DNA of 64,000 bases, taken from positions 12,705,432 to 12,769,431 of the forward strand of contig JAAOOA010000026.1 in the NCBI GenBank assembly GCA_012861695.1. The letters run 5' to 3'. The stretch is from Trematomus loennbergii. Its lineage: Eukaryota; Chordata; Actinopteri; Perciformes; Nototheniidae. This document shows, piece after piece, positions 49,753-64,000 of the stretch (within the stretch, counting starts at the first letter, position 1; each line of letters opens with the position of its first letter). The notes under the pieces are model-generated. The model had not been told where the DNA came from. It ran no database searches and saw nothing but the letters and a program-made list of their open reading frames with translations. Both the position numbers and the translations under genes were made by a program.

Positions 49753-52700
49753 CCATGAATAGGTGGTGGCCTCCAAAGTTGAGCGTCAGTTACTCAGTTT
49801 GGATTCTCCGACACACATTCAGGGATGTGTCAGCCTGCCTGAGCACGACTTGACGGCAGCACCTTTTAATGCTCCATTCAGCACTAGCATTTAACATTGA
49901 CGTCCTTTCTGCCAGTTATCACACAACTTCATAATGTAGCCAAGATTTCAAAGGTAATATCTTGATAACTCTCTCAAGGAAAAGGTCCTTTTACACACTA
50001 GCAGGGTTGCCTTACATAGGGGCTGAGTGACATCTCAGTGTGGTGCCAGTCAGTAAGGAGAAGAGGCATTTCAATTGAAGGAACTTGGATTTTAGCGACA
50101 TTTTGCCAAACAAATCAATACAATAGGTTTTTGCTTTTGGCCAGTAGCCGACCATCCAATCTCAATTTTTCCCTCCAAGGGTGAAGGTCTGCCCCTGAAG
50201 TATAATAACAAAAAACGATTGAATGATTGCTAATAACATTACATGCTTTTACAACTGACAGGAGAACGCTGCAGCACTTTTTTCTTACTCTGTCTGATCT
50301 CTAAAATCATCGAGTAAAGTTTTTCCAGCCTGATATTCCATTAAGGCTTTGGGCAGACTTGCTGAGGTTTTCTTTTGAGTACTTTGCAATTCCTCAAAGA
50401 CACAAGTCCTCATCTAGGGGGACAGGCCTCAGCACTCATACTAGTACATGCTGACTCAGCTTTCACTCTTGCTCCATGACTTAGCTTTATTAGAAGTACA
50501 TGCTGGCTGTTATTTCTGAACTATGGAGCAAACATTCAATCAGGAGAACTGCGAGAAGCCTTCAGATTTGCAGCAGATGTACCAACATATCCCTCCGTTT
50601 ATTCTTTCCCCATCTCTCTCTCTGTGCCCCTCCCTGCTGCCACGTCCCGTATTAATTCATTTCCAGTGAATCCTCCTCATGGCTCCGTCACTGCCAATTA
50701 TTATATAAAACTTTATATGGCAGCCATATGTACTGGTGCTCTTCTGCCCCAAATTAGACATGCCAGCAGATGGATCCTGCGACATGATTCAGTGATTCAC
50801 TCCACAGCTCCAAGACTGTCTTTAATGACCTATCAAAGGAGGTTAAGAGGAGATAAATGGCATTGCAGCAGTATAGGGGGAAATGGGAACGTAGGTGATT
50901 ATTGCTTTATGGTGTTCAAGTAACTCATGTGGGAGGCTGGGTTTATTACATTTGCGTGAAGAAGTGACCTACAGAGAATACAAAAACATGATATGGATAT
51001 TGAGGACTCATGAATACATACTTGTTCTCCTTTGTTCTCAATGCTAACTACAAATGGCATGACAACCTTGAATATTTGGGAATATTTTAATAGTGGACGA
51101 TCCAAAAAAGGCTTACACACCTGTGCATTATAATATTCTGTATTGATACTTAATACATACTGTAGATGTATGTATTCTAACAAACACCTAGGTCTAGGCA
51201 TTTAATGAGGTATTCATATCAAGCTTTTGAATGTCTTGCTTCATAACCCTTAGAAATATTAGATTGGATATATTTAGCTTTATATTTTTGTATTTTATGG
51301 TGCTGTTAGATTAGTGCTAATGGTGCCCTTTAATACCGGTGTTGCTCTCCTTTTGTGTGCAGCAAGAGGGAGAGCAAACCGCTTTCAGACCGCAGTGAAA
51401 ATGCTGTCAATTTTAATGTTATTTAGAAAGGCTAAACGCCAATAAAATTGATTAAAACTGAACATTGTGTTGCATGAAATCATGTCGTCATTTTGGACAT
51501 AATTGCATCTATTTCTTAAACATTCTGACATTCTGGTTTTATTAATAATGTTGGGAAAACTCCAATTAGAAGAAATCTACACAGCCGCAGCTGGAAATGA
51601 ATTCTTAAAGTAGTAGTAATAATACTAACAATATTAATGTAGATTAATCTTTGTCTGCAGCTGTGTAGAAATACCGGACAGAATGGATGAAATAATTATC
51701 GAATCTTGACTCAGAATTCAATTAAAACGTTATGAATACAGTTCTGAAATATCTTTGGAGAGCCTTACAAGCAACATTTTGGCATTCTGAACAAAGATTT
51801 CGCTCTATAGGACTCTTTTTTCTTCTTTGAAACGTCTTCTAAAGTCGGTTAATCCCTCAGAGCCCTCATTGAGACCACATTTTATCTGAATACTTTCCAA
51901 TGTTTGTATCTTCACAGTCCGATAAATGTGGACAGTGGATGCTAGGAAATATGTTATTATAATCAAACAGCCAACCTTTCCATTTCAACTCAAAATGACT
52001 TAGAAAGAGCAGATTGTTTTTCACAAGGGATTGTAATAATGTTTGGAGCGCAGACATTCAGAGCTTCACTATGGAAGTCAACACCTGATCATAAAGCCAG
52101 TAGAATAGCTTTATTTAGTTTTCACATTAAATATTGATATTAAAGTCCTGCTCCTTCCTTCTTATTACAGCCAATTACAGAGAGCGCATTTGAAAATACT
52201 TGAAAGTCATCTTTGAGAAAGCAAAATGCAATGCATGGATGGCAGAACGACAACAAAATAATTCAGAATGCAAAACACATTTCTGCCAGTGTCCCAGTTT
52301 TATGATTATAAACTAATTGATTATTTACAAGGAGTGTAACGATTCATGTCTTGCATCAATCCATCAGCCTCAAATGATACAAACTCAACTGCATCTCTCT
52401 GCTAAAACAAATAAACAGAATTAATTACTCAAACTTCAGTAATTAACTTAGAATTCATAAACCAAAGTATTTGCAATTTTCCTTTATTGATCATGCTGGT
52501 GACTAGAGATTAAAACGGTGCTGTTAAACATTAGATTAGTAATTCATCAGATGTTCATGAAAGGAAACCGCACTATAAAAAAATCGCTCTTGCTATTTGC
52601 AACAGATGTTTCAACTGCGATGGAAAAATGGTGTCTTTGGAGTTCTGCTTTTAAAAATCACCTCCATGTGGAACAAATTGCTTACTGGATTACCTGTTTC

Positions 52701-55700
52701 TAATTTTTCACCAAAGACATAATCCAGAGCACAGTTACTGTATGCTTAATTATATCTGCAAGGGGTATCCTTGAATCCTACATGACCTTTTTCACTGATC
52801 ATAATCGTTTTTTTTATGTTAAGTATTATTTTTGTATGATTGTTTAGGCCCAAATCAGAGCAATTTCTAACAGCCTGGGGCCACTTGTGTGTGTTGCTGC
52901 GCAGTGCGCACCTTGGAAAAGAACAAAGGTTGAAAGAACTTTAGCTAAGCACTCGATTGTGATGTGGCCATGCTGTGGATTTTAACAAAATGTGTTTTTT
53001 GTTAAACTAACTCCAGCTCACTTTCAATGTCAAGCTGCAGGACAAAACTGTACCTTAACAATAGTGTACTGTCAACTTATTTTTAACCTTAAGGTTTAGC
53101 GTGAAGCAACTGATGAGTTATTGGTTGACATATTTGTTAAGCTTTTGTTTATAGATTAGGAATGCAGAGGCTAAGAACAAGTTAATGCCTGGCAACTATT
53201 AAAAAACACTGAATTTCTTTTATGTAAACTGCAAAAAGCAACATGGTTTGCCTAAATATGGAAACCTACAATTACGTGCTCTGTCTGAATGGGAAACTAG
53301 AAAGCAATGACTTTACTCATCTAGATTAGAGTGGACTTAACTTGAGTAAAAGATGTTATAAATATCATAGTACTCTCTCTAACCATAGCTGGGAGGTGTT
53401 GCTATGTCAGTGCATCACACCTTCCAGGCACCGTGTTGTCTACTTCAATTAGAGTTGGACCGCATTGACACCGAGCAAAAAATACCCTGAAGCTCTGACA
53501 GGGGCAGGAAAGGACCATCACACAGCGTGTCGCCACAGGCTCTTTGTTGATCCTGGATTAAAAAAAACCTTGAGAGAGCATGACAGACATTCAAAGTGAG
53601 GTGGCACCGACGAAAGACAGGCACAGTTTTAAAGTAACTGAGTTGGGAACTGGCTTCGGAGAGTCAAGAGACAACATGGACGACTCAGAAAACAATAAAA
53701 GCAGTCAGTAAACTACAGAACTTGTCATACGTAGCTTCTTGTTCACCTCTGTCCTCCTCCCTTTACAGTTAAATGCATTTCATATTTAGAAGGATTTGTT
53801 TCCCCGTTACATCTTGACCTTTGTCAGTCTGTTGTAAGAATCCTGAATATCTGACAAAAAGTCGTGCCATTTATCTTCACTTCACACACCTGCACAACCA
53901 CTCATGATAAAACAAACAAAATAAAAACGTTACACCTAGCTATAAACATGTTGACGTTATCAAAACACGAATACTTTATTTGAAGCAGACAAGATGCTGT
54001 CGTAAAGGGCAACAGTGTGGCACACAGCATTTTACGAGGAACATTTAAGGATGCACCTACTGTGGGAAAAAAAGATCTAGAACAAAAACAGGCCAAAAGA
54101 AAATCATGTTTGTAGCTACTTTGTTCCTTGTTGTCTGACTACAGATGCTTAGCAGTGCAGTGTAAATCTCAAGGAGTGTTTTGTGGACATTTGAAGCGTT
54201 TAATATACAGTGGTAAATCTGATGAAGTGCAGAAAGATTACAAAATATTGGATAATAATATATAGCAAGTTCATTATTTAGTTTATCTCTTCTGTTTCAA
54301 CTTGTACACATATTAATGAGAACACAGGGCATATTGAATGAACATGAATAGGCTTATAGGCTTTGAACTAAAACATTACTTAAAAATAGGAGAAATAGAA
54401 AATAAACTCTACATTTTGTACATGAGAGAGCCAGGAGGATCAACTGCATAATTCTGTACATTTGTGAGCTCATACTGATCGTTATGACAGACCTTCAGAT
54501 GGGTAATGATTGAAATGTAATAGCAGTTTAAGGCTTATGTTGTACTGAGTCACGTCATATTTTAACAGTAGCAGCATTTCACAATAGGCCTGTAAAGGGG
54601 CAAATGTGTTTTGGTATAATATAAGGTAATTTATCAATGTATGTCAGTTTTGTTTAAAAATGTAATATGTATATTGTTTAAAAATGAATATTATATAAAT
54701 GCTTGTCAGTTTTGTTTAAAATGTCAAATTAAGACTGCTCTGATGTTGTAATGAAACAGAAATAATGTTTGCATACAAAGTAGTTTAACATTTAAGCTGT
54801 TTACTATTTTAACAATGTTAATGTAGGATTATTTAGAAATTATACTTTATCTGAGCTTTTATCACATATTCATGAAAATTGAGTCTGTTGGTTTAGGATA
54901 AAAATAGATAAGTGTGACACATGATGGCTGCACTTCTTAAAGTTTAAGACCAACAACGTCATCACTTTGTAATTCAAACTTTGCTGCAATATACAAGGAT
55001 ACAATATATATCTTGCAGGAACAGACAATGTTTTATTTAGAGTTAGATCATTTTTTTAAGACTTTACATTCATATTATTTAAGCCCTGTTGACCCACAGC
55101 TCCTGCTATAGTGTCCACTGACATCTTCCACAGCTTTTGGGGCTAACCTTACTTCCTTCACATTCTCTCTGTCCTCCAGTTGTTCGTGCTACCTTTCACA
55201 CTGTACATGTTGTATGCCTGGTGAGTCAGTCAGTTCTGCTATTCTTGCACATATTCCCATGATGCATATTGAATTTAAGAATGACTAAATGAGGGACACA
55301 AACTCTTGGTTACAGGCTGGGTGGTTGTTACTCAATAATGTATAAATGTGGCTTTGCATTAAACGAAAACCTAATACCACAGTGAATGACATCTGAAGTG
55401 GAAACATGAGAAGAACGCTCTCTATGACTTGGTTATTTTTGTAAACGATACGTACAAACAGTTTGGTTTTCCAGTGGAGCCTAGCTATTTAGAAAACAAA
55501 GCCATAAATGGACGTTTAAAAAAAAAAAATTGTACACAGTAATTTGTGTTTCTCCCTCAAGATTTCAGTTGTTTCATGGTGCCTGTGAAATGCAAAACGT
55601 CATTGAAAAGCTGTGAGTTTGGTGCCACTGATGTGCGAAGGGAAAGACAGCATCGATTTTTAATGCTTTGATGAAGGATGAACCTTTCATTTCTAGTCAT

Positions 55701-58630
55701 TTGTTCCACTTCTCGTATTTTAGGGATGACTTAGCTAATACTTCAATTGCTGGTTGAAAGGGATACAATACAACAACATCATTTGAATTATCTACTTTAG
55801 TCAAATTTACTGTCAGCAAACAAAATACTCTGGAGGGTAACAGTCTATTTCCAACAACCAATCAAATCGAGTGGAGACATAAACGACTTTCGCTCCAATC
55901 CTTAAACTATATCAGCTGGGCTTGAATGGATGGCAGCTTCATGCTAACGTGACTGTAATTTGATATGAGAAAAACATTGAGATATGAGATTATTTCTCAG
56001 TGAACTGCGACACATGCTTAGAATTCAGCGAGGTAATTTACCAGTTCCACATGTTCTGTATTTATGCAACTATTTTTGCATAACATTTTGCTACAGAAGC
56101 AGTGCTTATGCTAATGTTAACGGTTCCGATTAGCATAAACACACTGATCAGTCAAAACAACCATTACATTAAAAACGGAGATAGAAGAAGACAGGCGTGT
56201 CTGTAAACACTTTTTTTGCAAAACTGATAATAGATGCTCCTAGCTAAAGAATGCTTTTTAGTGTTGCTAATGCATCTTATCAGCCAATATGTTGTATTTA
56301 CTCGATCACTCCACTTTCATACATTTGTCGTTTACAAAAATCGTTTTTTATGGTAAAAGTGTGAATGAGGGATGAGGAAGTCAGAAATATGGCTTCTAGA
56401 AAGATGAGGATCATTATTTTGTTGTGGACAGAGTGAAAAATAAGCTGCTGCAAGTCCAAACTAATGATTAGTGAAACTATTTAGAAATGAAAAGGGTTGG
56501 AAACTAACAAATGACCGTGTATGCAGGAATCATCCTCACCCTGATGATCTCATTTGTCCATCACCATAATGGCATCTTATGAAAAATAATTAGCAAATAT
56601 CCTACTAATGTATACATTCTATTATAGCATCCTACATTATTTACAAAAGACCATTAATCATTCCTGAGACGCTATTGAGTGAAGATTTGCCACACTGTTC
56701 TTTGTAGAGCCTTGCTCAGCTGACTGAAAGTGGTAAACCATGAGGGCCTCAACAGAAAATTCTGGCAAGCTGCAAAGACTGGGAGAGACTTTGATCCAAT
56801 AATGGTAATTCCCCCATGAATGACTTTGTGAAGCGATTTTGTCTTCCCACTCAGTATTGACTTATTATCAAGCCTTTCATTCTGCACATGGTGTTCCAAC
56901 AAAGACACAGTGTGGCATGATCTCATGTATTTGGATTTGATATATTTTCAGGCACGTGAGTAAATGGCATTACATCTAGATCACCATGTAACCCAGCAGA
57001 GTTTATGAATGTCCATCTGCATTTCAGAGGCTGCCTCCTTAGGGCTTCCAGGATTACATGTTGCATTGCATTACTTTTTCATTTGTCCAGGTCATGTGAT
57101 TTACCAGTGATAGATGAGCACCCAAAGGCACGCACTTGGTAAATACAATTTCATAAGAGCCATCTTCACCTTATTGGGATTGACCGTACAATTAACAAAA
57201 CGCATACAATTGATACTGCTACACTACTGGTACTGGCATTCATAGTAAGGACTGCAAAAGATACAATTTTCGGGAAAAAAAGGGAAAGAAAGTTACATTT
57301 AAAGTGGTTTAGAGCAATTAAATTGAATTTACTTCACAACTAAAATGTGTTGTTTTTTCCTTCATCAGTCATCCAGGCTTGTTGCAATTTCTGTGGCCAT
57401 TTTTGCATCACAAATTTCATGGAATTAGCGACGTAGTTTTCCAGCTAAGGTGATGTCATGTTACATAATTGTTCTTTTTAAAGATCTTTTTCAAATATGT
57501 TCTTGGGCAACCAGTGCTTTTATTTAAGCGACATCGTTGAAAGGGTGAGACAAGGGGTGCTGATTGTATTTGCTGTTATTTTTCAAACCATTGGAAAAAG
57601 CATCTATAGAAGCAACTCAAACATCTACATAAATTAAATCAAACGTCACTCTCTACCACTGCACATGTTTTGTTCTGAGCAATACCCTGAGAAATTAGAA
57701 AAAGAAAGAACAATATGGTTGAAAATGATAGACTTCCGGACATCAAAGTGCTTAACAGTTTGAACCTCTGTGATCTGGCTGAACTGACTCGGTACAACTA
57801 CTGTAGCAACACTCATTTACAACGTATTAAAGACTGCAGATTTGCAAGTTTGTTTTCCTTAGAGGGGCAGTATTAACAGTTATTTATTTGGGGAAGGCCC
57901 CCACAATCTGAGAACATAGAAACCGTATTTCAATGCTGTCACAGTATTATGCAGCAGCTTGCTGGAATGAAAGAGAAAACATCTGGGTCTTTTATGGTAA
58001 AAAGGAGGAAAGGCCCAGTAATAAATCAAACAGACAGAGATACAATTGAAATCCTGTATAAATTTCAAACACCACAAACTATTCAGAATAATATAGAATG
58101 AATCTTAATCCTATACTCCAGTGCACAGTAAAAGTCTACGCAGAAATTTTATTTCGGATGGCCTGAGCTGTTTGCTCGGGCTTGTTTTATTTATTTTCAC
58201 TTCAAAACTGAAATGGGCCTTATTTTCTGCAGTGTAAGTACTGCAGGAAATCAGGGGGGGCTATTTTGAAATTCTGTTATAGTGCAGCTAAAAAAGAAGA
58301 AACCATCAGCACAGAGGCGATGTATAAATATCCAAGTGAGTGTACTGAGCTGATGGGTTAGGATAAAATAAGATGCGTTTTAAAAGTAAATCACTTTACG
58401 CTCACTGTCAGTGTTCACTCACGTCTGTCTATTTAATGATCATATTGTACATTGTCTTACAAAGATAGCTGCAAATCTTTCATCAAATATAGAAACACTT
58501 CTTAGTAAGGCAAGTGACATTATTGACAAGTGTCCTTATCTGCTCTTAAAAATGTGATCGCATACAGACACACTGCTTGTAATGAGATATTTTACATACG
58601 ATTTCTTGAGAAGTGAGAGTCTCAAAGTAT

Positions 58631-59149
58631 TTAAAGTACAAGCTTTTTGATGGAGTGGAGTGTGGCTATAATATTATTGCTTATCCTGCCAGAATGAGTA
58701 GTTATAAAGTTTAAAACTAAACTGTTAAGAAATATAGCAAAAATGGCTTTCTTTTTTTTTCCAACCCAATTTGCAAATTGCAAAATCACTTCAAGTTGTG
58801 ACGTCAAGATGCCTGCAGAGTCCATCTGGGTAAAGTGTTGGCACAAGGCCGGTACTGTTTTCAGTCGAGCGGAAGGAAAGGAAATATAGACAGACAGAAG
58901 AGAGAGATGTTTGAAAAGGATGAGGCTTATGTCGAGGTTACTGTGATGTACACAATGAAGGAAGGCTGCCATCAGTCTTATAAAGTGGGGGCTGAGTTTG
59001 GGTAGACTTTCGATTTCTTCTGCCAACTTTAGTATGAGCTGACAAAAATCAATTTCAGTTTCTCTTTCAAAAAGTTGGTAAAGATAGCTGTGAGGAAAAC
59101 GGAGAGAGAGTAAGGCAAAGAGAATAAAACAAACAGTGCTAATATTCAC
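58631..59149 (-). other. unexplained 172-codon open frame
   Basis: Begins MNISTVCFILFALLSLRFPHS, a signal-peptide-like hydrophobic start, followed by leucine-rich, helix-prone sequence without a family I recognise. Long for chance in AT-rich intron, but no splice sites, codon bias or domain support it as a gene. It is on the brinp1 strand yet does not resemble the missing N-terminal exon. It could be a decayed mobile-element ORF or an unspliced lineage-specific exon. Confidence 0.2.
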
Positions 59150-60499
59150 ACAATAATCTGAGAATGCAATTTATTTACATTAACTACACTGCTGTTAGAA
59201 TAAAACATTTATGAATCTCTTTTTGCTGTGCCATAATTGACCCACAAACAAACAAGTAGTACTTAATGGGTTCAAGTGAAGTCAAAAGGGGAAATAAACA
59301 TTTAAATGGATGTTACTAACTACCAGAATGACACAGTTAATGCAATAAATAGGCTCAGTGGTAACAACGCTTTACACTCATTGTATTTATTCTAAAAGTC
59401 ACACTATGTTGGATATTTATATTAAAACACGTGATTTAACTTCATACTAACATATTCAATGTGAGATATCTCTACCTTAAATAATTCCACTTCCTCCATA
59501 TTCACATGTAAGTGTCTTAGTTATTAACCATTAATTGGAGCATATCAGCAAGTGGAGCGTGATTTCCTAAATGGAGTATTATTGCTAGCATAATAGCTTA
59601 GTTAGTGCACTGTGTAAATCTGGTGAGGCAATGAAACCAAAATGGATCTAATCAAAAACAATCTCTTAATTCACTTTGATCTCGAGAATGTGATGGGACA
59701 TGGTGCCGGAAGTGAATGCACGGGTGAGAGACATGAGTATGTGCTTGAATCTAATTAACTGCGAAATGTGAGAAGTTCTGCTGATGAACTAGTGTGATTG
59801 TGTGGGCAATGACTGAATGGAACTTATTATAAGCCCACCCAACAAATAATGGATGAGAGGCACTGACTTGCATTCATGTGGAACCAACAATCATGAAGAA
59901 TTCAAAATGAATGATCCCCGTGAAGATGTTGTTGACATTGCCCTCACAAAAGCCAGCATAGTTCAAGAGATGATTTCATCTTTTCCAATATAACTACATC
60001 TTCGTGTATCCCGTTTACAGCTGATAAAACACTTTATCACCTTCTACCTCCTGTAATGAAAACACTTACAATCCAATCTACATACAACACAAAACCTACC
60101 AAGGTCAAGGCATTCATGCAGGTAAAACAAAACTACTGCTTTTGTCAGTGCCCTAGAAGCAGCCTATTGTATCCCATCCATTTACTGCTGAACTCAATTT
60201 GCCCCATAATAAAATTGAGTCATACCCTGAATAATCCAGCATTATGTTGATGATTTCTATGCACTATATTTGCTGTTGGTGATATGAGTAAAATTGCCCG
60301 CTTTTCAATTCAATAATCCCTTTATCTTTTTATCTCTTAGAAACAAACGTATTAGAATTTACTGTACTTCACTCTCTATAATTGAAGGATAACTAAATGA
60401 TATCTCAAATGCGAGTAGTACTTGATTATATCAAACCACAAAAAAAGACAAATCTGAACAATTTTGCTGGGAAGAAAAGTGGAGAAAATTGTCGTCATG

Positions 60500-60850
60500 C
60501 TGAAAATTGTGGCACGAATTGCGTATTGTACAGAGAACATGTGCTTTGAGGAACAGTTTCGACACATTGTACAGCCATATTTCACTGGGTCTGCTCTCTG
60601 TTCCAAGAATAAGAACTAAACATGGAAAAGCAGCGTTTAGCTATTATGCCCCGACAATCTGGAACAAACTGCCCGAATCGTGCACGTCCGCTGAAACACT
60701 TCCTATTTTCAAATCCAGACTAAAAACATATCTATTTGCCTTGCCTTGCCTGAAAGATTTTTTTTTCAAGCTGTATTGGAAAACAACAAAGGCTGTCGAT
60801 GTCCTGTAGGAGATATGCTGTACCTATAACATCACACATTTAATAAAGAG
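60500..60850 (+). pseudogene. 5'-truncated LINE ORF2 C-terminus (L2/CR1-like)
   Basis: A 100-codon open frame at 60507-60809 contains LLSVPRIRTKHGKAAFSYYA followed by PTIWNKLPESC and LPIFKSRLKTYLFALP. This is the conserved tail found after the RT domain in L2/Rex-type fish LINEs (PR.RTK.G..AFS..AP..WN.LP...FKS.LKTYLF). Only the tail is present; RT and endonuclease are absent. It is followed by TAATAAAG near 60841. Not a host gene. Confidence 0.82.
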
Positions 60851-63800
60851 CAATGTAAGAAAAATGTTCTCAGTTGATCTTACCATCAATGTAAACCCTA
60901 AAGTTTAAAAGATGTAACTTACCCGTTGTTTTTCATGTGAGCTAACATTAGTAACTGAAGTCAAAAGCTCCACATCAAGCGAGGAAGCGGACTTTGAGCT
61001 GAGCTTGTTTTGTCAGTGGCTGCTTTTAAAGGTACAAAATGAAGCTATCATTTGTGATGAGGACAAAACGGTTTGTGATAGCTTGTTTTGTACAGGTTTC
61101 AATCTTTTTTCTTGTGATTACATTTATTCTTATCCGTTTTTATACTGATAATGTGGTACAAAATGATAAACATCATCTGTAGTGTCCTGTCCAGCCTTCC
61201 ATAGTGGCATTTGACCCTTAATTGATAAGTGAAAGTGGACACGAGCATGAACAAGTCAGTGGTTATCTATAATATCGTTACCGCTCCACTGCTTCAAGTC
61301 TAAAAATGAGAAACATGTCATTACTTGTTAAACCCACTTATCAGGCCACTGCTGTGCAAACCCCTTGAGATCAGAACAACCTTCCTGAGCATATCAGGCC
61401 GGCTATCTCTGTGCCCTCCTTCTGAAACTCACTGTACACTCTTTACCAAAAGATAAATCATGCCATGACTTTATTTTTAACCTGAATCAGCATAGATTTG
61501 GACAGTGTGCTTGTATCATCAAAATATGTCTTTCAACTGATGGTACACTGACAAAATGTTTAGGCCGATATTTCAGAAAAGCCCTATAGAAATTGATTTG
61601 ACACAACTAGCCTTCTGGATTTTAGGGTATACAGAAGTCCCTTTCTGTACCCTATGTTTCTAACAGAGCGAGGATAACACGCCCAGCCTTTTCCGTGCTT
61701 TGCTGGGATTGAACTGACTCAGATGTTATGAGGGAGGCTGAAAATAAACCTTTTGTGTTTGTGTAGGTCACAAAAACCACCAAAGCTGTGCACTGACTGC
61801 AGGATAGAAAGGTTAGAGATTAAGGACACCTCCGACTCAGTGTTCAGAAGAGAGGGTGTGAGCGGACTGGAAATATTGGAGTTACAACATCTTTAGACTT
61901 GTTGGTCATCTAAAATTATATTTTAATACGATTTTTGGCCCTGATTTTGTAAATATAAGGGATTCATCCAATCATACCCATGCAGGTGTTAAGTGCCAAC
62001 ATTATTTCCTGACACTGTCACGATGTACAGTACTATACATTAATGAGCACGGCGACTTCTCTCACGTTGTATTTCATATTAATGACCTAACTAATATTTA
62101 TGTATGCATTTATTTAGGGAAATTAGCTCTACCAGCAGAATCCCTCAAACAGCCTTTCCTTCAAAATGTAATTTATTTTCTATAAATGGTCAATTCCCTT
62201 GTCTCTGACTTAAGCAACATTCTTCCGAATGACCAACATATTATTATAATTTCTCTAATTCTATGTTATTATATATTTTTGGAACAGGAATGCTGCTGTG
62301 CAGAGTAAACCCACATGGATGTTCTTGGTTTTCCTGATAAGATGTTTTCCCAAGACACTTCAGTGTTTGTACACTTCATGCATGACTGACATTCCCCTGA
62401 CTCGCCGATGCAAGTTGTGTTTTACCTGTCGGGGCAACACTAACTGCTTTGATTCTTTTGGATATGCGGAGTTTGGGGACCTCAGCTCCATTGAACCCTA
62501 ACTTAAAACGAAGAACTCATAAAATAAAATACAACATCTTAAAAACAAAAGATACTAACTTTAAATGTGAGTGATTCCTCAGGATTTATCATTGTATGGA
62601 CCTTGCTGCTAGTTTTTGTAACTTCCCAGACTTACTTTGGTGGAATATTTAGTATAATTTAGCAGCTCAGATCACATCAGAGAAATGATATGAGACATGG
62701 CTGCTCCAGCATCTACTCTTCAGAGCTTGCTACACTTGGTGATGTTGTATTTCCAGTCTCGAGGGAGAGTGGCACAGGCGTCCCACGCAGTGAATTAGTC
62801 AGTGCTTAACCCTGACAGTTTCTTCTAGCCTCCTGTTTCTCCTCTAATTACCATCTCTTCCTTGCCAGTAATTAAGTCGTCCCACAGCGGAGGCTTTTTA
62901 CCACTAGATAGGAGAAGGGAAGTGGCACAGTCCCTCCCCTGATCAGCCCCTGTTGATTCTCCTAAACTTATAGAGCCGAGAAATGCAGATCAACACCCAG
63001 TATCAGCACTGCTCCAGTGATTGTAATTGCAGTGTAGCCCCAGGATAACGTTGTGTTTTGTCGAAGTGTGTCTGTGTCTGAAAGATGCTGAACAAAAACA
63101 TTTAATTGTATTTCTTTGTAGGGAAATGTGTTATTTTGCACATTGGTACTACAGTGATGAAGTTGATGTGATCCTCAAGGTTCCAAGTCATTATCTGCAA
63201 CCACAGCAAAGGAAAAAAAGTACTAAGTTGGCTCAGAACACTTGCACAACTCAGCTTGCATTATTGGCTGAGCTTAGTGTTTGAAAACCAAGTGTTGGAA
63301 GTGGTTACTGCTTCAGTCAGCAATCTGGAACTCAAATTTGCTGCCAGAGCGTGAGGTGACAGCCAACATTATCTTTGGTGACAGCATCATCATGAATCGT
63401 CTCTACTGAATTTACATGATCACATGCTAACAGTGGCACTCAGAAAGTGCAAAAAAAAACATTTTACAGCAAATGTATCATGTGTTGAGTTCAAGAACTG
63501 GGGGGAAAACCTCAACACCTGAAAGTCAACAGCGTATAATCATTAAACATATTAGAAAGATGAGTTATATTGTGTGTTCTTCACCTCTATTATTATTCCA
63601 GACGTATCCTTACTCCACTACAAGTTTGTGCTTAAGAAACTGTCTCTGTCACTCTTTTACCGCTGAAAAATAATGAATATATAAGTAAGTTATTCATAAA
63701 TAAATGGATAAAAATAGTGAAATACTATCCTTGTGTGCCTAGAAGTCCTGGATGTTAATGAAAACATTCTGAAAGATGATAAACATGTGATTTCGAAAGC

Positions 63801-64000
63801 GCAGTTCTGATGAGATGCAGAGAAGGCTTTAATAATACATGGCTTTAGTTGTTTTTTGTTTGTGAGGGAGAGCTGCACTCGAGTTTATGATATTTGTGAG
63901 TAACTCCAAATCCTATTTGAGGCGCCGCTTCCTCACCTTAGCTGTGACCTCACAGCAAGCCTGTCTGTTTCCCTATTCTTTGTTTTCATACTGAACTCAC

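Overview
This window is vertebrate genomic DNA, most likely from a teleost fish. It is AT-rich, intron-dominated sequence with many short repeats. Five short, well-bounded coding exons on the minus strand can be joined in consistent reading phase into the middle of one protein, BRINP1 (BMP/retinoic-acid-inducible neural-specific protein 1, formerly DBC1/DBCCR1). The assignment rests on recognising the family (no search was run): a MACPF core with a YGTH...GG signature, the [10 protein letters not shown] block, the cysteine-rich [10 protein letters not shown] block and the [16 protein letters not shown] block. A fish host is inferred from the compact introns (about 2.6 to 21 kb) together with a DIRS-type retrotransposon and L2-like LINE debris.

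Layout, left to right (the gene runs right to left): part of intron 7 (1-1508); exon 7 (1509-1731); intron 6 with a decayed minisatellite; exon 6 (4332-4568); intron 5 (about 11 kb); exon 5 (15604-15709); intron 4 (about 21 kb), which holds the DIRS element at 29118-35266; exon 4 (36936-37105); intron 3 with a 454-bp hAT-type MITE; exon 3 (46849-47036); and about 17 kb of intron 2 with a long CA microsatellite and LINE tails. The first coding exon (signal peptide) and the large last exon lie outside the window. Exon numbers assume the eight-exon mammalian layout with a non-coding exon 1.

The most notable object is the nearly complete 6.15-kb DIRS1-like tyrosine-recombinase retrotransposon. 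It lies in the same orientation as brinp1 and is visibly GC-richer than its surroundings. It has a gag-like ORF, a reverse transcriptase/RNase H ORF, a methyltransferase-like region in a shifted frame, and a tyrosine recombinase with its catalytic residues visible. It also has inverted terminal repeats, an internal complementary region matching both outer ends, and AAC trinucleotides at both boundaries without a longer target duplication. Unusual points are a one-base frame break in a C-run inside the RNase H region, a GGCGGAGCC 9-mer in direct orientation inside otherwise inverted termini, 120-bp hairpin-bearing repeats between gag and RT, and a very long alternative frame across the RT.

No bacterial genes, CRISPR arrays, rRNA or tRNA genes were found. 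Most other open frames are chance frames in intron sequence. The DIRS element is the closest thing here to a distinctive system, but DIRS elements as a class are known; what may be new is its detailed architecture.
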